A stretch of 64,000 nucleotides of DNA from Aggregatilinea lenta (GTDB lineage: Bacteria; Chloroflexota; Anaerolineae; Aggregatilineales; Aggregatilineaceae): positions 62,001 to 126,000 of the forward strand of contig NZ_BFCB01000001.1 in assembly GCF_003569045.1 (NCBI RefSeq). The letters run 5' to 3'. The notes beneath the pieces were generated by a model that did not search any database, was not told the origin of the DNA, and saw only the letters and a list, made by a program, of their open reading frames with translations. Shown piece by piece: positions 9,017 to 17,625 of the stretch. Position 1 is the first letter of the stretch, and each line of letters starts with the position of its first letter. Position numbers and translations under genes: made by a program.

Positions 9017-9045
9017 TTGACACCGCTCCCCCATTGCGCTATGCT
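9017..9045 (+). promoter_or_regulatory. Promoter of the T-box transcript
   Basis: TTGACA at 9017-9022 and TATGCT at 9040-9045 are separated by 17 bases. The start of transcription would be near 9052, just before the T-box leader. Confidence 0.7.
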
Positions 9046-9054
9046 GTGCAACGT

Positions 9055-9336
9055 CAGTTAAACGATTTAATAAGCGTTGATCGGGACATATTCTGGCTCG
9101 ATAGCCATCTCAGGGAGAGCGGGTCCCAGACTGCAAGCCCGCTTGATCGGCAGCCCCAGACTACCCCCCGAGAGCGCGCCGCCGAACGGCCCTGATTCGG
9201 CCCGGTAAGCAGCGACGGTTGGCCCCGTTATCGGCCCCATGAGGATGCCGCGACACAGCGTGGGGCGGCGTCGAATTTGGGTGGAACCGCGTGGACTTAA
9301 CAGCCCTCGCCCCAGGTTTTGGGGCAGGGCTTTTTT
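9055..9336 (+). promoter_or_regulatory. T-box leader (probably threonine-specific) with intrinsic terminator
   Basis: The conserved T-box sequence GGGTGGAACCGCG is at 9279-9291. It is followed by a terminator hairpin at 9302-9331 (AGCCCT and CGCCCC against GGGGC and AGGGCT) with a T-run at 9331-9336. A Stem I-like region lies at about 9070-9180. A plausible specifier is ACC (Thr) at 9163-9165; UAC (Tyr), one base earlier, is an alternative. The antiterminator bulge reads UGGA, which would pair with a tRNA ending UCCA, and that fits Thr better than Tyr. The next synthetase gene is thrS. Uncharged tRNA should stop termination and raise expression. Confidence 0.88.
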
Positions 9337-9400
9337 ATTGGAATAAGAATTTTGGGCCAAATCCGTTGTAAGATGTGTGTAGTTGTAGAAGAAGGACACT

Positions 9401-9778
9401 ATGTCAGAGGAATTTGCCGTGTTCGTCAAACGTGTGTGGATCGAGGAGGAGCCGTTCTCTGACTTCGCCCCCAATACTGACAGCGCCGATGTACTGGTCG
9501 AAATGGACGATGGACAGTTGTGGCAGGCGCAGTTCGTGACGCCTGCGTACCTCCGGCGCGAGCTGGAGATGAGCCTGAGCGTCGCCCGTGACTATAACCG
9601 GGCGCTGGCGCCAACCCCGTTTCTGACGATGGAAACACCGCACATCATCGTCGAGAACTTGCAGCAAGACACCATCGAGGACGTGGTCGATAACCTCGTG
9701 GTGCTGGGCACTTTCGAAAGCGCCTTTTCCGTCTGTGCGGCTGAGAACGAGCTGCTGGCGCAGCATATGGAGGTTTGA
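9401..9778 (+). CDS. Hypothetical protein between T-box and thrS
   Basis: The 125-residue product starts MSEEFAVFVKRVW at ATG 9401 with a GAAGGA ribosome-binding site 5 bases upstream. It is soluble, acidic and has no membrane segment. No family or catalytic motif is recognised. It is the first gene after the T-box terminator, so read-through should control it. It is separated from thrS by about 530 bases that hold a stable hairpin, a small ORF and a terminator-like stem. A role linked to threonine or translation can only be guessed from position. Confidence 0.75.
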   Translation: MSEEFAVFVKRVWIEEEPFSDFAPNTDSADVLVEMDDGQLWQAQFVTPAYLRRELEMSLSVARDYNRALAPTPFLTMETPHIIVENLQQDTIEDVVDNLVVLGTFESAFSVCAAENELLAQHMEV

Positions 9779-9839
9779 TGCACGAAACAGTCCCTGATAC
9801 GGCAACCGGAGGCACTACCGGGCGGCACTGGTAGGGACG

Positions 9840-9898
9840 ATCTGCGCTGGTCCCTGCCCGGATGCCGCGCATCTGAGGCGGCAGGGATCGGCGCAGAT
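9840..9898 (+). other. Long RNA hairpin upstream of thrS
   Basis: Bases 9840-9858 pair with 9880-9898 over 19 continuous positions, including two G-U wobbles that pair only in a rightward transcript. The 21-base loop contains a second small stem (GATGC against GCATC). No T-run follows, so it is not an ordinary terminator. A smaller stem (TCCCT at 9791 with AGGGA at 9833) precedes it. Confidence 0.55.
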
Positions 9899-9981
9899 TG
9901 CCCCTGCTGGCCGCTTGCATCGTTCGTCTCCGTCGCTCCGGCGACCCGTTACACGCAAGCTGACAACAGGAGGAATCCGCT

Positions 9982-10176
9982 ATGGCTTCCGCGATCAAGG
10001 CGCTGTCTGCCGACGAGCAGGCGCGCCGCGAACGGATCGAAGCAGAATGGGCTAACGCAGGTTGGTGCGTGGGGGCGGTACGTCCCCCACACCCCCACAG
10101 CGCGGCGCGCCCCCCGCACGCTGTTCCCCAGGTGGACCAGGACAACTGGCAGCCCAATAAGCGCTGCTGCCCGTAA
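9982..10176 (+). CDS. Small ORF (64 aa), possible leader peptide upstream of thrS
   Basis: The frame starts MASAIKALSADEQARRERIE at ATG 9982, 8 bases after a perfect AGGAGG, which argues that it is translated. The first 30 residues look like a normal short helix. The second half runs through GC-rich inverted repeats (such as GTGGGGG against CCCCCAC) and is rich in Pro, His and Cys, ending NWQPNKRCCP. A terminator-like stem follows before thrS. It could be a real small protein or a regulatory leader peptide. There is no threonine run. Confidence 0.45.
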   Translation: MASAIKALSADEQARRERIEAEWANAGWCVGAVRPPHPHSAARPPHAVPQVDQDNWQPNKRCCP

Positions 10177-10203
10177 GGGCCACCGCACGCACATGGCATG
10201 TCA

Positions 10204-10236
10204 GGGCGGCAGCCCACCGTGGCTGCCCCCTTTGTT
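10204..10236 (+). terminator. Terminator-like hairpin before thrS
   Basis: GGCAGCC at 10208-10214 pairs with GGCTGCC at 10221-10227 with a six-base loop, extended by two further G-C pairs, and is followed by CCCTTTGTT. The T-tract is imperfect, so it may be a weak terminator or attenuator. Confidence 0.45.
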
Positions 10237-10310
10237 GAGACATTGAGCATAGCATCGAACACATCGCCGGTCCGGCTGCGCAGCAGCCAAGGAGTCACAC
10301 GGTACGGAAT

Positions 10311-12110
10311 ATGGAACGCTATCAGGACAGCAAGCTCTATCGCATCCGGCATACGGCGTCGCACGTCATGGCGCAGGCCATGCTGGAAAAATTTCCCGAA
10401 GCGAAGATCGCCATCGGGCCGCCCATCGAGGACGGATTCTACTACGATTTCGACTTGCCCCGCCCGCTGACCGAAGAGGACGTGGTTGAGGTCGAACAGC
10501 GCATGCGCGAGATCATTCGCGAAGGGCACGATCTTGTCTGCCGCGACGTCAGCGCCGACGAAGCGCGCGCCCTTTTCAAGGACCAGCCCTACAAGCTGGA
10601 ACTGATCGATGGGCTGGAACATGGCGGCGAAGACGAGTACGGCGAAAAGACCTTCGAACCGATCAAGATCACGACCTACCGCCAGGATACCTTCGAGGAC
10701 CTGTGCCGGGGGCCGCACGTCGCCAACACGAAGGAAATCAACCCCGATGCGCTGAACATCACCTTCAAGGCGCCGGCGGGCGCGTACTGGCGCGGCGACG
10801 AGCACCGCCAGATGCTGACCCGCATCTACGGCACGGCCTGGGAGACGCCTGAGCAGCTTCAGGAATACCTGGACCTGCTCGAAGAAGCTAAGAAGCGCGA
10901 TCACCGCGTGCTCGGCCCGAAGCTGGGCCTGTTCGTGATCGAGCCGCTGGTGGGCAAGGGGCTGCCGCTGTGGAAGCCCAAGGGCGCCACAGTGCGCGAA
11001 ACGCTGGAGCGCTTCCTGCGGCAGGCACAGTCGGACCGGGGCTACGAGCCGGTGGTGACGCCGCACATCGGGCGGCTGGAGCTGTACCGCACGTCCGGGC
11101 ACTATCCGTATTATAAGGACAGCCAGTTCACGCCCATCGACGTGGAAGGCGAAGAGTACCTGCTCAAGCCGATGAACTGCCCGCACCACATCATGATCTA
11201 CAAGAGCGAGATGCACTCCTACCGCGACCTGCCGATCCGCTACGCGGAATTCGGCACGGTTTACCGCTACGAAAAGAGCGGCGAGCTGACGGGCCTGACC
11301 CGTGTGCGCGGCTTCACCGTGGACGACTCGCACCTGTTCGTGACGCCGGAGCAGCTTCAGGACGAATTCATCGAGGTCGTCAAGCTGATCCAGTACGTGT
11401 TTGGCAGCCTGGGCCTGAACGACTTCCGCGCGCGTGTCGGCACGCGTGACCCGGAGTCGGACAAGTATGCAGGCTCGGACGAGATCTGGGAGAAATCGAC
11501 CGAGGCGATCATCCAGGCGTGCGAGACGCTCGGCCTGAACTACACGGTCGAAGCGGGCGAAGCGGCCTTCTATGGCCCCAAGCTCGACTTCATCTTCCGC
11601 GACGTGCTCAAGCGCGAATGGCAGCTCGGCACGGTGCAGGTGGACTATAACCTGCCGGAGCGCTTCGAGCTGGAATACGTGGGCGATGACAACGAGCGTC
11701 ACCGTCCGGTGATGATCCACCGCGCGCCGTTTGGCTCGCTGGAGCGCTTCGTCGCCATCCTGATCGAGCACTACAACGGCGCGTTCCCGGCGTGGCTGGC
11801 TCCCGTGCAGGCCGTGCTGATCCCCATCGCGGACCGGCACGTGCCCTACGCGCAGGAAGTCGCGGACATGCTGAAGGCCGAGGGCCTGCGTGTGACCGTG
11901 GACAACTCGCAGGGGCGCATGGGCGCGAAGGTGCGCGAAGCCTCGCAGCAGCGCATCCCCTGGCTGCTGGTCGTGGGCGACCGCGACATCGAAAAGAGCG
12001 CGGTCAGTGTACGCCTGCGCACGGGCGAAGACCTGGGCGCGATCCACGTGGCCGAGTTCATCAACCAGGCCAAGCTGATCGTGGACAGCAAGTCCACCGA
12101 ACTGGCGTAA
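10311..12110 (+). CDS. thrS: Threonyl-tRNA synthetase lacking the TGS domain
   Basis: This cytoplasmic enzyme charges tRNA-Thr. The 599-residue product begins directly with the editing domain: HTASH at residues 14-18 and CRGPH at 132-136 form the proofreading zinc-like site. The class II core follows, with zinc ligands C290 (KPMNCPHH), H341 and a later His (IHRAPFGSLERF), motif 2 RYEKSGELTGLTRVRGF, and a C-terminal anticodon-binding domain from about residue 490. The usual N-terminal TGS domain of about 60 residues is absent, and no such reading frame lies upstream. AAGGAG at 10289 is 16 bases from ATG 10311, an unusually long spacing. Expression is probably under the T-box. Confidence 0.96.
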   Translation: MERYQDSKLYRIRHTASHVMAQAMLEKFPEAKIAIGPPIEDGFYYDFDLPRPLTEEDVVEVEQRMREIIREGHDLVCRDVSADEARALFKDQPYKLELIDGLEHGGEDEYGEKTFEPIKITTYRQDTFEDLCRGPHVANTKEINPDALNITFKAPAGAYWRGDEHRQMLTRIYGTAWETPEQLQEYLDLLEEAKKRDHRVLGPKLGLFVIEPLVGKGLPLWKPKGATVRETLERFLRQAQSDRGYEPVVTPHIGRLELYRTSGHYPYYKDSQFTPIDVEGEEYLLKPMNCPHHIMIYKSEMHSYRDLPIRYAEFGTVYRYEKSGELTGLTRVRGFTVDDSHLFVTPEQLQDEFIEVVKLIQYVFGSLGLNDFRARVGTRDPESDKYAGSDEIWEKSTEAIIQACETLGLNYTVEAGEAAFYGPKLDFIFRDVLKREWQLGTVQVDYNLPERFELEYVGDDNERHRPVMIHRAPFGSLERFVAILIEHYNGAFPAWLAPVQAVLIPIADRHVPYAQEVADMLKAEGLRVTVDNSQGRMGAKVREASQQRIPWLLVVGDRDIEKSAVSVRLRTGEDLGAIHVAEFINQAKLIVDSKSTELA

Positions 12111-12160
12111 GCTGCACGCCACGCGCCCTTACTGGCGCGGGGGAATCACCCACGAGATCG

Positions 12161-12190
12161 TGTAGGGGCGTAGTGCGATACGCCCCTACA
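12161..12190 (+). terminator. Palindromic repeat (family A) acting as thrS terminator
   Basis: The stem TGTAGGGGCGTA/GTGCGA/TACGCCCCTACA is followed by CTGTTTTTCC, so it can serve as an intrinsic terminator. The same palindrome recurs elsewhere in the window. Confidence 0.6.
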
Positions 12191-12314
12191 CTGTTTTTCC
12201 GGTTTGCGTTACGAAATCCGCCCGCGCTGCGTATAAGAGTGCTGACGGTGCTGGAGTCCGGTTTTGCGCCGCGCATGCGGACGCGTTCCCCTCACCAAAT
12301 AAGGATGCAACCCA

Positions 12315-13226
12315 GTGGGCGATTACATCGGAGAGCTGGCAGCCCTCGGAACCTCGGTGTGTTGGAGCTTCACTTCGATCCTGTTTGCGATGTCCGGGCG
12401 GCAGGTCGGCTCGCCGGTGGTCAACCGGACGCGCCTGCTGTTCGCGGTGATCATGGTCACCGTGCTGCATTGGATGCTGGAAGGGACGCTGCTGCCGGTC
12501 CACGCCGAACGCTGGCGCTGGGGCTGGATGGCGCTGTCCGGCCTGATCGGCTTCGTGCTGGGGGATGCATGCCTGTTCCAGGCGTTCGTGCTGATCGGCC
12601 CGCGACTGTCGATGCTGCTGATGGCGCTCAGCCCGGTGATGGGGGCGTTCATGGGCTGGGTGCTGCTGGGCGAGACGCTGGCCGCTGCCGAGATCGCAGG
12701 CATCCTGCTGGCTGTGTCCGGGGTCGCGTGGGTCGTCGCGGACCGGACCAACACGCCCGCCGCCGCGCCAGATGCGCCGCCGCGCCAGTTTTTGCTGGGC
12801 ATCCTGCTCGGCGTGGGCGGGGCGCTGGGTCAGGCCGGGGGGTTGGTTGCGTCGAAGCAGGGGCTTCAGGGCGACTTCCCCGCGCTCACCGGCAACCTGA
12901 TGCGGCTGGTCGTGTCCACGCTGGCGATCTGGCTGATCGCGGCGATGAGCGGCAAGGTGCGCAGCAACTTCGTCGCACTGCGCGCGCAGCCGAAAGCCGT
13001 GCTGATCATCCTGGGCGGCTCGGTCGCGGGGCCGCTGTTAGGTGTGTGGCTGTCGCTAATCGCCGTGCAGAATGCGGAGGTCGGCATCGCCTCGACGCTG
13101 ACCAGCCTCAGCCCGATCTTCCTGCTGCCGCTGACCTACGTGCTGTTCCGCGAGCGCATAACGCCGCGCGCCATCGCCGGGACGCTGCTGGCCATCGCGG
13201 GCACAGCGGTGATTTTCCTCAGCTAG
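12315..13226 (+). CDS. EamA/DMT-family transporter
   Basis: The 303-residue integral membrane protein has about ten hydrophobic helices arranged as two EamA repeats of about 140 residues. The second repeat begins near FLLGILLGVGGALGQAGGLVASK, and the end resembles typical EamA sequence (SLSPIFLLPLTYVLFRERI, then GTLLAIAGTAVIFLS). Members export amino acids, nucleotides or other metabolites; the substrate cannot be told here. The GTG start at 12315 has AAGGATG about 9 bases upstream. It stands alone between repeat-filled gaps. Confidence 0.88.
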   Translation: MGDYIGELAALGTSVCWSFTSILFAMSGRQVGSPVVNRTRLLFAVIMVTVLHWMLEGTLLPVHAERWRWGWMALSGLIGFVLGDACLFQAFVLIGPRLSMLLMALSPVMGAFMGWVLLGETLAAAEIAGILLAVSGVAWVVADRTNTPAAAPDAPPRQFLLGILLGVGGALGQAGGLVASKQGLQGDFPALTGNLMRLVVSTLAIWLIAAMSGKVRSNFVALRAQPKAVLIILGGSVAGPLLGVWLSLIAVQNAEVGIASTLTSLSPIFLLPLTYVLFRERITPRAIAGTLLAIAGTAVIFLS

Positions 13227-13265
13227 CGCACGGATCGGGCATGGGGTTTGGTCGGGGCGCAGAGC

Positions 13266-13355
13266 ACCTCACCTCCGGCCCCTCTCCAATCTGGGTTGGA
13301 GAGGGGAGACAAGCACGCTTACACGTGATCCGTAGGGGTAACACTTGCCCTACCC
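13266..13355. repeat. Dispersed repeats: family B then family A-like palindrome
   Basis: Positions 13266-13310 carry the family B repeat (CACCTCCGGCCCCTCTCC with an inverted GGAGAGGGG). Positions 13332-13355 carry a GTAGGGG...CCCTAC palindrome. The rest of the 13227-13646 gap shows only recurring CTAA/GACTAA words and no gene. Confidence 0.6.
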
Positions 13356-13646
13356 GGCTTTTCGAGCAGCGTGCGCGGCAAGCCCCACCCCTATCCCATA
13401 TGCCCACCCGCGCCCCTGGCTAATCGCTCGCCGCTGACGGCTAATGGCTGTCCCTGCCGCGTTCAATTCGCGCCCAGGTGCGGCGCGCGGTAGACTTGTG
13501 ACGGTCCGGCATCCCCCGGACGTGCAGAATCGTTTGTAAGTTATTGGTTATCAGTCGTTAGCCGTGCGCGCTCGTCCACCACCGGACCCTTCACCGCATG
13601 ACTACCAACTCATAACGACTAACTGCTAGGGCAAAGGCCATCAAAG

Positions 13647-14861
13647 TTGGTGCATGAACATCCCATGGAATTCATCCGCGCAGCCCACAACCTGACGATT
13701 GAGTTAAGCCCAACCACCTGGCGACTGTTCAATGGGTCGCTCAAGTCTGATCCGCCGGATGCCGTCATCGCGCTGATGGAAGCGCACGACGGACACCTTA
13801 CCTGCTCGCCCGCCTTCGCCAAGGCGCGCCGCCTGCCCGGCGACGGGCAGTTGCAGCCGGGAGACGTCGCGCGGATTGTGGTTGGTTGGGCGCCCGAAAG
13901 CGGCAACTGGCACCTGGGCCTGCTGCTCAACGCCGACGCCGAGGCTGGTGCAAAGGTCCGCTGGTGCGGTCTGGCAAGCTGGCCGAGCGGCCCGGCGAGC
14001 GAATCCGTAACGCAGGCCAAGCTGGCCGGGCAGTCGCTGGCGCGCATCATCGACCGTCCCTTCCGGCTGGTCCCGCCCAAGGGCATGGACGGCACATTGC
14101 AGCGCACGCAGCCGGTCCAGCCGACGGATCGGATGGAGCCGTCCGAAGTGCGCGCCGTCACGCCGATTGCGCCGCAGAACCCGCCGTTCCGGTTCGACGG
14201 CTGGCGCATGGTGACCGGCAAGCAGGGCTACCTGTGGCTGCGTCCCGACCGCTGGATCGTCACCGCGGCGGCCAAGATCGTCGGCTATTTCGTGCTGGCG
14301 GCGCTGTTCGTCTTCATGGGCGTCGAGACGCAGACCAGCGGGCTGGCGGCGGTCAACCCCGGCTGGCTGCCGTGGGCCGGGATCGTCGTCGGGCTGGTGC
14401 TGGTCGGGCTGGTGATACGCCAGATCTGGCAGTTGTTCACGCTGACGGACGTGCTGGTCAACACGACCGCGCGTGAGGTGTTGTGCCGCAGCCGTTTGCT
14501 GGGGCGTAAGCGCTGGCGCGTGCCGTTCGACGCGGTGCAGTCCGTGCTGGTGTCGCAAACTCCCGCCCATCCTGAAGGCCGCGTCAAGTCGCAGCCCGGC
14601 GTGGAATACGATCCCGTCGATATGCCGATGCGCACGTCGCAAGATGTGTGGATTCATGTGTACGACGGACAAACATTCCGCCAGATAGCCGCCCTGGAGC
14701 ACGTCGAGGGTCTGAGCCACGACTGGGCAGGCGTTCAAGCCGCGCAGAAGTCGCCGGGCCGCCGCGCGTTATCCCTGGCGGACTACGACACCCCGGCGCA
14801 TCACGCCGCCCGGCTGCTGGCGACCACGGTGGATGCAGATCTCTGGCTAGACATCGTCTGA
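13647..14861 (+). CDS. Membrane protein with large soluble N-terminal domain, unknown
   Basis: The product is up to 404 residues. The possible starts are TTG 13647, GTG 13650 and ATG 13665 (MEFIRAAHNLTIEL); none has a strong ribosome-binding site. Residues 1 to about 215 are soluble. Two membrane helices follow (KIVGYFVLAALFVFMGVE and LPWAGIVVGLVLVGLVI), then about 130 residues with a PH-like feel (DVLVNTTAREVLCRSRLLGRK). The order soluble domain, two helices, small beta domain resembles PH-domain membrane proteins, but this is weak. No enzyme motif is seen. Confidence 0.65.
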   Translation: MVHEHPMEFIRAAHNLTIELSPTTWRLFNGSLKSDPPDAVIALMEAHDGHLTCSPAFAKARRLPGDGQLQPGDVARIVVGWAPESGNWHLGLLLNADAEAGAKVRWCGLASWPSGPASESVTQAKLAGQSLARIIDRPFRLVPPKGMDGTLQRTQPVQPTDRMEPSEVRAVTPIAPQNPPFRFDGWRMVTGKQGYLWLRPDRWIVTAAAKIVGYFVLAALFVFMGVETQTSGLAAVNPGWLPWAGIVVGLVLVGLVIRQIWQLFTLTDVLVNTTAREVLCRSRLLGRKRWRVPFDAVQSVLVSQTPAHPEGRVKSQPGVEYDPVDMPMRTSQDVWIHVYDGQTFRQIAALEHVEGLSHDWAGVQAAQKSPGRRALSLADYDTPAHHAARLLATTVDADLWLDIV

Positions 14862-14925
14862 TCGCTTTGACAGCGTCCGGGGGTCCATGCTAGGATGAGG
14901 CGCGAAGAAGGGGGCGGGCGAGGCG

Positions 14926-15465
14926 ATGATGGGGTTTGATCCCTTTGCTAAATTGACCGATCAGCAGCGCACGACCCGCATCGTTCTGCTGGCGATCATT
15001 TTGCTGACCCTGCCGTGTTACTGCCTGGGCGCGATTTTGTTGGCGTCCGCGCCGGACAGCCCCTCCGCGACCAGCGAAGCCCGCTCGACGCTGAGCGCCC
15101 TGACCGCCTCACCGAACCGCACGTCCACCATTACGCCGTTCTTCACCGCGACGCCGACGCGCGCCGGGTCGCCGCTCCAGCCAACGCCGATTCAGATCCA
15201 GTTCCCGACCCAGGCGCCGATCATTCTGCCCACCTCGACGCTCACACAGACGCCGACCAATACCGATCTCCCCGCGCCGACGCAGGCTCCGACGATCACG
15301 CCCATCCCGACCAACACGCTGCCGCCGTCCCCGCCGCCGACCACGCCGCCTGCGCCCACGCTGCCACCGCCTCCAACCGATGTTCCGGCCCCGACCGACG
15401 CGCCCACCGTCGCGCCAGCGCCAACCGACGCACCCATGCCAACGCCCACCCAGGAAACACTCTAG
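14926..15465 (+). CDS. Membrane-anchored Pro/Thr-rich surface protein
   Basis: The 179-residue product has a short basic N terminus, one membrane helix at about residues 19-40 (IVLLAIILLTLPCYCLGAILLA) and then about 130 residues composed almost only of Pro, Thr, Ala and Ser, in runs such as APTQAPTITPIPTN and PTDAPTVAPAPTDAP. Such low-complexity tails usually span the cell wall or carry glycans. The GTPs and repeats show no enzymatic domain. It precedes the aminopeptidase cluster by 33 bases. Confidence 0.65.
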   Translation: MMGFDPFAKLTDQQRTTRIVLLAIILLTLPCYCLGAILLASAPDSPSATSEARSTLSALTASPNRTSTITPFFTATPTRAGSPLQPTPIQIQFPTQAPIILPTSTLTQTPTNTDLPAPTQAPTITPIPTNTLPPSPPPTTPPAPTLPPPPTDVPAPTDAPTVAPAPTDAPMPTPTQETL

Positions 15466-15498
15466 CCTGGGGCGTTCACCGAAAGCGATACGCACGAC

Positions 15499-16590
15499 AT
15501 GCCGCTGGAATTAAAATCGTTCGTCAAACAACTGAGTGAAATCCCGGCGCCGTCCGGTCACGAAGCGCCCGCACGCACCGCGATCCGCGCGGCGTGGGCC
15601 GGGCTGGTCGACCGCTTCGAGACGGACGGCCTGGGCAGCCTGATCGCCGTCAAGCACGGCACGGGCGACGATCCGCGCCGCCGGATCATGCTCTGCGCCC
15701 ACATGGACGAGATCGGCCTGATCGCCGCCGAGATCAACGACGGCTTCATCCGCGCCGACAAGCTGGGCGGGATCGATACGCGCGTGCTGCTCAGCCAGCC
15801 GGTGCTGGTTCACGGACGGCGCGTGCTGCAGGGCGTCTTCGGGGCCGCGCCGCCCCATATGGCGCGCAGCCGGAAGACATACCCGGAGCTGGCAGACCTA
15901 TGGATCGACGTGGGCCTGCCCGCGGACGAGGTCGCCGCGCTGGTGCGCGTGGGGGACATCATCACCTTCGACGCGCCCGCCACCGACCTCAAGGGCCGCC
16001 GCATCGCGGGCAAGTCGCTCGACAACCGCGCGTCCATCGCCGCGCTGACGCTGTGCCTGGACGAGCTGTCGCGCCGCGCGCACCGCTGGGACGTGGTCGC
16101 GGTGGCATCCGTGCAGGAGGAAGTGCACCTGCTGGGCGCGATGACCTCCGCCTACCGCGTCGCGCCCGATCTCGCCATCGCCATCGACACGACCTTTGGC
16201 ATGCAGCCGGGCGTCGGCGACGACGAGGGCTTCGCGCTGGGGGGCGGTCCGACTCTGGGCCTGGGGCCGAACTTCCACCCGCGCCTATTCGACGGGCTGC
16301 GCAAGACCGCCCGCACCCACGAGATCAAGCTGCAAACCGAGGTGCTGCCTTCTAACAGCGGCACCGACGCCTGGATGATCCAGGTCAGCCGGACGGGCGT
16401 GCCCACCGCGCTGCTCAGTATTCCAATTCGCAACATGCACACGCCGTCCGAAGTCGTGGACCTGCGCGACATCGAGCGTACCGGGCGGCTGATGGCTGCG
16501 TTCATCACGGAGATCGGGCCGGACTTTCTGGACGAGATCTCGCTGGAACTGGCGGGCTGTGCCGACGACGAAGGGGACGACGACGAATGA
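15499..16590 (+). CDS. M42 family aminopeptidase 1
   Basis: The 363-residue product is an M42 (cellulase M/glutamyl aminopeptidase-like) cytoplasmic dimetal peptidase. Visible ligand motifs are CAHMDEIGLI near residue 70, SLDNRAS, VQEEVHLLGA (catalytic Glu pair), AIDTT and MHTPSEVV at the C terminus. It ends in an acidic tail (CADDEGDDDE). Its TGA overlaps the ATG of the next M42 gene by four bases, so the two are coupled. These enzymes trim N-terminal residues from short peptides, usually as 12-subunit assemblies. Confidence 0.9.
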   Translation: MPLELKSFVKQLSEIPAPSGHEAPARTAIRAAWAGLVDRFETDGLGSLIAVKHGTGDDPRRRIMLCAHMDEIGLIAAEINDGFIRADKLGGIDTRVLLSQPVLVHGRRVLQGVFGAAPPHMARSRKTYPELADLWIDVGLPADEVAALVRVGDIITFDAPATDLKGRRIAGKSLDNRASIAALTLCLDELSRRAHRWDVVAVASVQEEVHLLGAMTSAYRVAPDLAIAIDTTFGMQPGVGDDEGFALGGGPTLGLGPNFHPRLFDGLRKTARTHEIKLQTEVLPSNSGTDAWMIQVSRTGVPTALLSIPIRNMHTPSEVVDLRDIERTGRLMAAFITEIGPDFLDEISLELAGCADDEGDDDE

Positions 16591-17618
16591 TCCTGCGCGA
16601 GCTTTCGGAAGCCATCGGCCTGTCGGGCGCAGAGGATGACGTGCGTGCGCTGATCGTCAGCCACATCTGCGACCATGTGGACGACCTCCAGGTAGACACC
16701 ATCGGGAACTTGCTCGCCGTGCGGCGCGGCACCGGCCAGAGCAATCTGCGCATCATGGCAGCGGCGCACATGGACGAAGTGGGTATGATCGTCATGGGCG
16801 TGGACGGTGACGGGTTCCTCCGCTTCGACCAGATCGGCGGGCTGGACGACCGCATCCTGCCCGGCCTGCGCGTGCTGGTCGGCCCGGACCGCATCCCCGG
16901 CGTGGTGGGCTGGAAGCCGATCCACCTGAGCACGGACGATAACACCGTGCCTAAGAAGCGCCTACGGATCGACATCGGCGCGACGAGCAAAGCCTCGGCG
17001 GAGGCGGCGGTCAAACCCGGCGATCATATCGCGTTCGACAGCCCGTTCGTGGAACTCGGCCCGACGGTGCGCGGGAAAGCCTTCGACGACCGCGCCGGGT
17101 GCGCCTCGCTGATCGCGCTGATCCAGGGCGAGCGCTTCCCGTTCGACCTGTACGTAGCCTTCACCGTGCAGGAGGAAGTGGGCACGCGCGGCGCGCAGAT
17201 CGCGGCGCAGCGCTTCGAGCCGGACGCGGCCTTCGTGCTGGAAACGACCGCCTGCCACGACCTGCCCCAGGACCCAAACGAGCCAGATCAGACGACCATC
17301 ACCCGTCTGGGTGGCGGCCCCGCGATCACGGTTATGGACCACTCGATGGTCAGCGATCCGCGTCTGGTGCGCCATCTGACGCGCGTCGCGGAGGCAGAAG
17401 GGATCCCGCACCAGTTCCGCTCGCCGCTGCACGCGGGCGGCACGGACGCCGGGATCATTCACCTCACCGGGATCGGCGTGCCGAGCGTCGTCGTCGCCAA
17501 CCCGTGCCGCTACATTCACGGCCCGAACTCGATCATGAATCTGGCCGATTTCGAAAACCAAAGCCGCCTGCTGCGCGCCGCATGGATGGCGCTGACACCC
17601 GCTGTACTGGAAAGGTAA
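16587..17618 (+). CDS. M42 family aminopeptidase 2 (divergent metal site)
   Basis: The 343-residue paralogue keeps AAHMDEVGMI, AFDDRAGC and VQEEVGTRGAQ. It differs from its neighbours at two metal-site positions: the usual Asp is Glu (VLETTACHD) and the C-terminal HTPSE is HGPNS. Both changes occur in parts of the family and need not abolish activity, but they suggest a different specificity. It starts inside the stop of paralogue 1 (ATGA) and ends 7 bases before paralogue 3, so all three are probably one transcript. Confidence 0.9.
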   Translation: MILRELSEAIGLSGAEDDVRALIVSHICDHVDDLQVDTIGNLLAVRRGTGQSNLRIMAAAHMDEVGMIVMGVDGDGFLRFDQIGGLDDRILPGLRVLVGPDRIPGVVGWKPIHLSTDDNTVPKKRLRIDIGATSKASAEAAVKPGDHIAFDSPFVELGPTVRGKAFDDRAGCASLIALIQGERFPFDLYVAFTVQEEVGTRGAQIAAQRFEPDAAFVLETTACHDLPQDPNEPDQTTITRLGGGPAITVMDHSMVSDPRLVRHLTRVAEAEGIPHQFRSPLHAGGTDAGIIHLTGIGVPSVVVANPCRYIHGPNSIMNLADFENQSRLLRAAWMALTPAVLER

Positions 17619-17625
17619 ACGCACT

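Noticed and set aside
9645-12122. 825-residue leftward open frame opposite thrS
   Set aside because: It is the mirror of thrS with artefactual composition; thrS is certain.
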